Below are positions 62,077 through 64,000 of a DNA stretch of 64,000 nt, piece by piece. The position numbers and the translations under genes were made by a program. Numbering within the stretch: position 1 is the first letter of the stretch; every line of letters begins with the position of its first letter. The notes under the pieces were generated by a model, which was not told the DNA's origin, did not search any database, and saw only the letters and a list, made by a program, of their open reading frames with translations. The stretch spans positions 930,001 to 994,000 of the forward strand of contig BSDZ01000086.1 in NCBI GenBank assembly GCA_030268105.1, read 5' to 3'. Origin of the DNA: Volvox africanus (lineage: Eukaryota > Chlorophyta > Chlorophyceae > Chlamydomonadales > Volvocaceae).

Positions 62077-63765
62077 TCAGTAATCCACCAAATTCATCGC
62101 ACATGGCATCTTTCCGGCCGCTGCGTGCGCCACATTCAAGATTAGCTGCATCATGGAGGCGCTACCCTCAGCCTCTGCAGCTGTGAATACCGCGATCTGC
62201 ATGCAAGGCAAAGCAAGCAGATAGAAGTGAGGCCGAGCACGCGAGTACCAGGGCACGCGGACGGAGCGCACCGACAGCATTTACCCGCCTGCTGAACCGG
62301 ACGAATACTCCCTCAATCGACACACTTGCTGATGCGGTCGTGCGTGCGCGTACATGTCTTCCCCAAACACAGACGACGATGCAAGCAAACAAGTTCTGAC
62401 CCGTGATGGCGCGCCTCTTTCGGTTCACTGCGTGTGTACGGCAGGCTAAGGCTTGTGCCTTGATCCATGGCTAGCACACCATAGCCGAGTCACCAACCTG
62501 CAGGTCCTTGGCGGCCATGATGCCGTTTTGGAGCTCCCCCAGCTGGCCTTGAAGGCTCTCTAAATGGCCCTTTAGCTCATCTACAGATATACACATACAT
62601 GCGTGTATGCAGGCATGTGTCAGGCAAAGCTGTACAGCTCAGATCAGGGCTAGAGCAGGCTAATAACGATTTCTACGGCAACGTGAAGTACGGGCAAGTG
62701 AGGCAGCCTGATTGCATGGGAGGTGTTGACAGCCAGCAGGGTGATTCATGCCCGTGAGTAGAACGCAGCTGGCCTGCTGCGCACACACGAGCACACACAC
62801 AAAAATGCACACACATTCGGTTTCACCACGGACGGAGTCAGATCGGCCTGTGTGTGTATGTACATATATGTAGACCCTATACATGTAGAAATATATGTGT
62901 GTGTGTGCGTGACACGGCAGTTGTTGGCTGGAGGACTAGCAGGCCGGCGCCTACCCAGAGGGCCTTTCAGGCTCGTCATGGCTTCCAGTACCAAGTGTGT
63001 CGCTGATGTCTGTTTCACCAACTGAGGGTGTAGCAACCGGCACGGCAGCAAAGGCGGCAACGTAGAGAGGGAGTCAAATGGTGTTAGTTCATGTGCTGCC
63101 ACTTTCCTCTTTCCCCTTTCCCCTTTCCACTTTCCACTTCGCAGCACACAGTCAAATCTAGCCATCGCTGCAACGGGGACATGAGCAGCAGCGGCTGCAC
63201 ATGCGTGTTGCTTGTCTGCATCCCCTAGCAAGGTAGAACAGAGCTGGACGCACAAGCAAGCAAGCACACTCAGCTCACTTGGCGCTGGAGGCTGAGGCGA
63301 TTTTTCTAGGTCGTCTGCATCACGAGTTTTCCGGGCGGGCCGTAAGTCATGAATAGTAGGGACCCGATGGCAGACGGCGACCTGTGCCGTGGCCGTGGCC
63401 GTGCAAGATATATATAAATGAAGCAAGTTCGACATTGTAGCTGCAATATCACAGAGCAAACATAGTCATTTCCAAAGCAACTTCGGAGATAAGACAATCA
63501 TACGAGAGGAGCTCACCTGCACCGGCAGGCCAACAGCTCAGAAATGCCATCATGGCAAGGATCCCAGAAGTGAAAACTCCTAACCGGGCCGAGGATGCCA
63601 AACAAATCCGAGACCTTGCGCTGACTAGCGTCACTCTTAGCAGCCTCCAAGACCTTCTGGACAACCAGGCCAATACTGCATCGTGCTTGCAGCTGTCCTA
63701 CCTGTTCACGAGTTCGATTCCCGAAGTCCAGAACGGCATTCGCAATGCAGCTATGCGCATTTGGT
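62077..63765 (-). CDS. Coiled-coil protein, 3' part (5' end not found)
   Basis: Exons 63765-63517, possibly 63291-63279, 63021-62955, 62580-62498 and 62196-62077; phases 2, 0, 1 and 0 fit. The first visible exon encodes CIANAVLDFGNRTREQVGQL and VLEAAKSDASQRKVSDLFGI, ending in a Cys-containing CHDGISELLACRC. Then follows an amphipathic helix, LVKQTSATHLVLEAMTSLKG, running into DELKGHLESLQGQLGELQNG, with hydrophobic residues at a/d spacing (coiled coil). The C-terminus is IAVFTAAEAEGSASMMQLIL ... CAMNLVDY. The 13-nt exon is proposed only because it alone restores phase. The start codon was not located and may lie beyond the right edge. No family recognised. Confidence 0.5.
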
Positions 63766-64000
63766 CTGTAGATGCAGATGCGACAACGACCATGGCCCTC
63801 TCCACCATCTGGCAAGGGGTGACATCGAGCTGAAGATGCGGGAGGCCTAAGCAATGGCTGCGACAGCGGAGGTGTAACGTCAGGCAAGTGTGTGCTATCG
63901 AACAGCTCTTGGACCCGAAGAAGCAGCAGGAGTAGTTGGACAGGACGAAGTCATCCGATGGAGCAGTCACTGGATATAACGAAGGTAAAAGTGGGCGGCA

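Noticed and set aside
63552..63833. Plus-strand 93-codon ORF near the right edge
   Set aside because: It is antisense to the coiled-coil gene's first exon, which has a strong acceptor and GTGAGC donor and joins downstream exons in phase.

Overview
The window looks like nuclear DNA of a green alga of the order Chlamydomonadales, possibly a volvocine. Evidence seen: genes broken by many short GT-AG introns; interstitial runs of CCCTAAAA/TTTTAGGG, the telomere unit of Chlamydomonas and relatives; alanine-rich coding regions with low-complexity inserts; introns full of microsatellites; and a cysteine-rich ectodomain of a kind I associate with volvocine algae. No bacterial operons, rRNA or tRNA genes were found. 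Gene models were built by hand by joining exons at GT-AG sites whose phases agree.

Layout. 0-4 kb: non-coding, dominated by a ~2 kb element with ~420-bp inverted arms. 4-16 kb (minus strand): three single-pass membrane-protein genes with the same plan (signal-peptide exon, phase-1 intron, ectodomain plus transmembrane exon, phase-0 intron, Gln/Pro-rich tail) and a weak fourth candidate. 17-24 kb (minus): a large gene for an Ala/Leu-rich decapeptide-repeat protein with an in-frame Asn-Ala-Ser-Ala minisatellite and several single-base frame breaks. 24-27 kb: weak minus-strand ORFs. 27.6-29.4 kb (plus): a PLAC8-family gene. 31.6-35.4 kb (plus): NTAQ1, the N-terminal glutamine amidohydrolase of the N-degron pathway, with large inserts in its catalytic core. 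35.7-39 kb: an unexplained 312-codon ORF and a weak secreted-protein candidate. 40.1-43.3 kb (minus): a secreted protein of four PAN/Apple-like modules on class 1-1 exons. 45.1-49.6 kb (minus): a tubulin-tyrosine-ligase-family enzyme. 51.5-55.8 kb (minus): a protein with LxxLxPxxD-type helical repeats. 57.3-60.8 kb (plus): a mitoferrin-type mitochondrial carrier. 62.1-63.8 kb (minus): the 3' part of a coiled-coil protein.

The genes do not form one pathway. The recognised housekeeping products act separately: mitochondrial iron import, protein N-terminal deamidation and tubulin or other protein modification. The accessory part, membrane proteins with variable ectodomains, the modular PAN-like protein and the decapeptide-repeat protein, is the most likely place for undescribed biology. 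Several frames in this part are rejoined by one extra base at a short homopolymer, so sequencing error or pseudogenisation must be excluded before the proteins are used as given.
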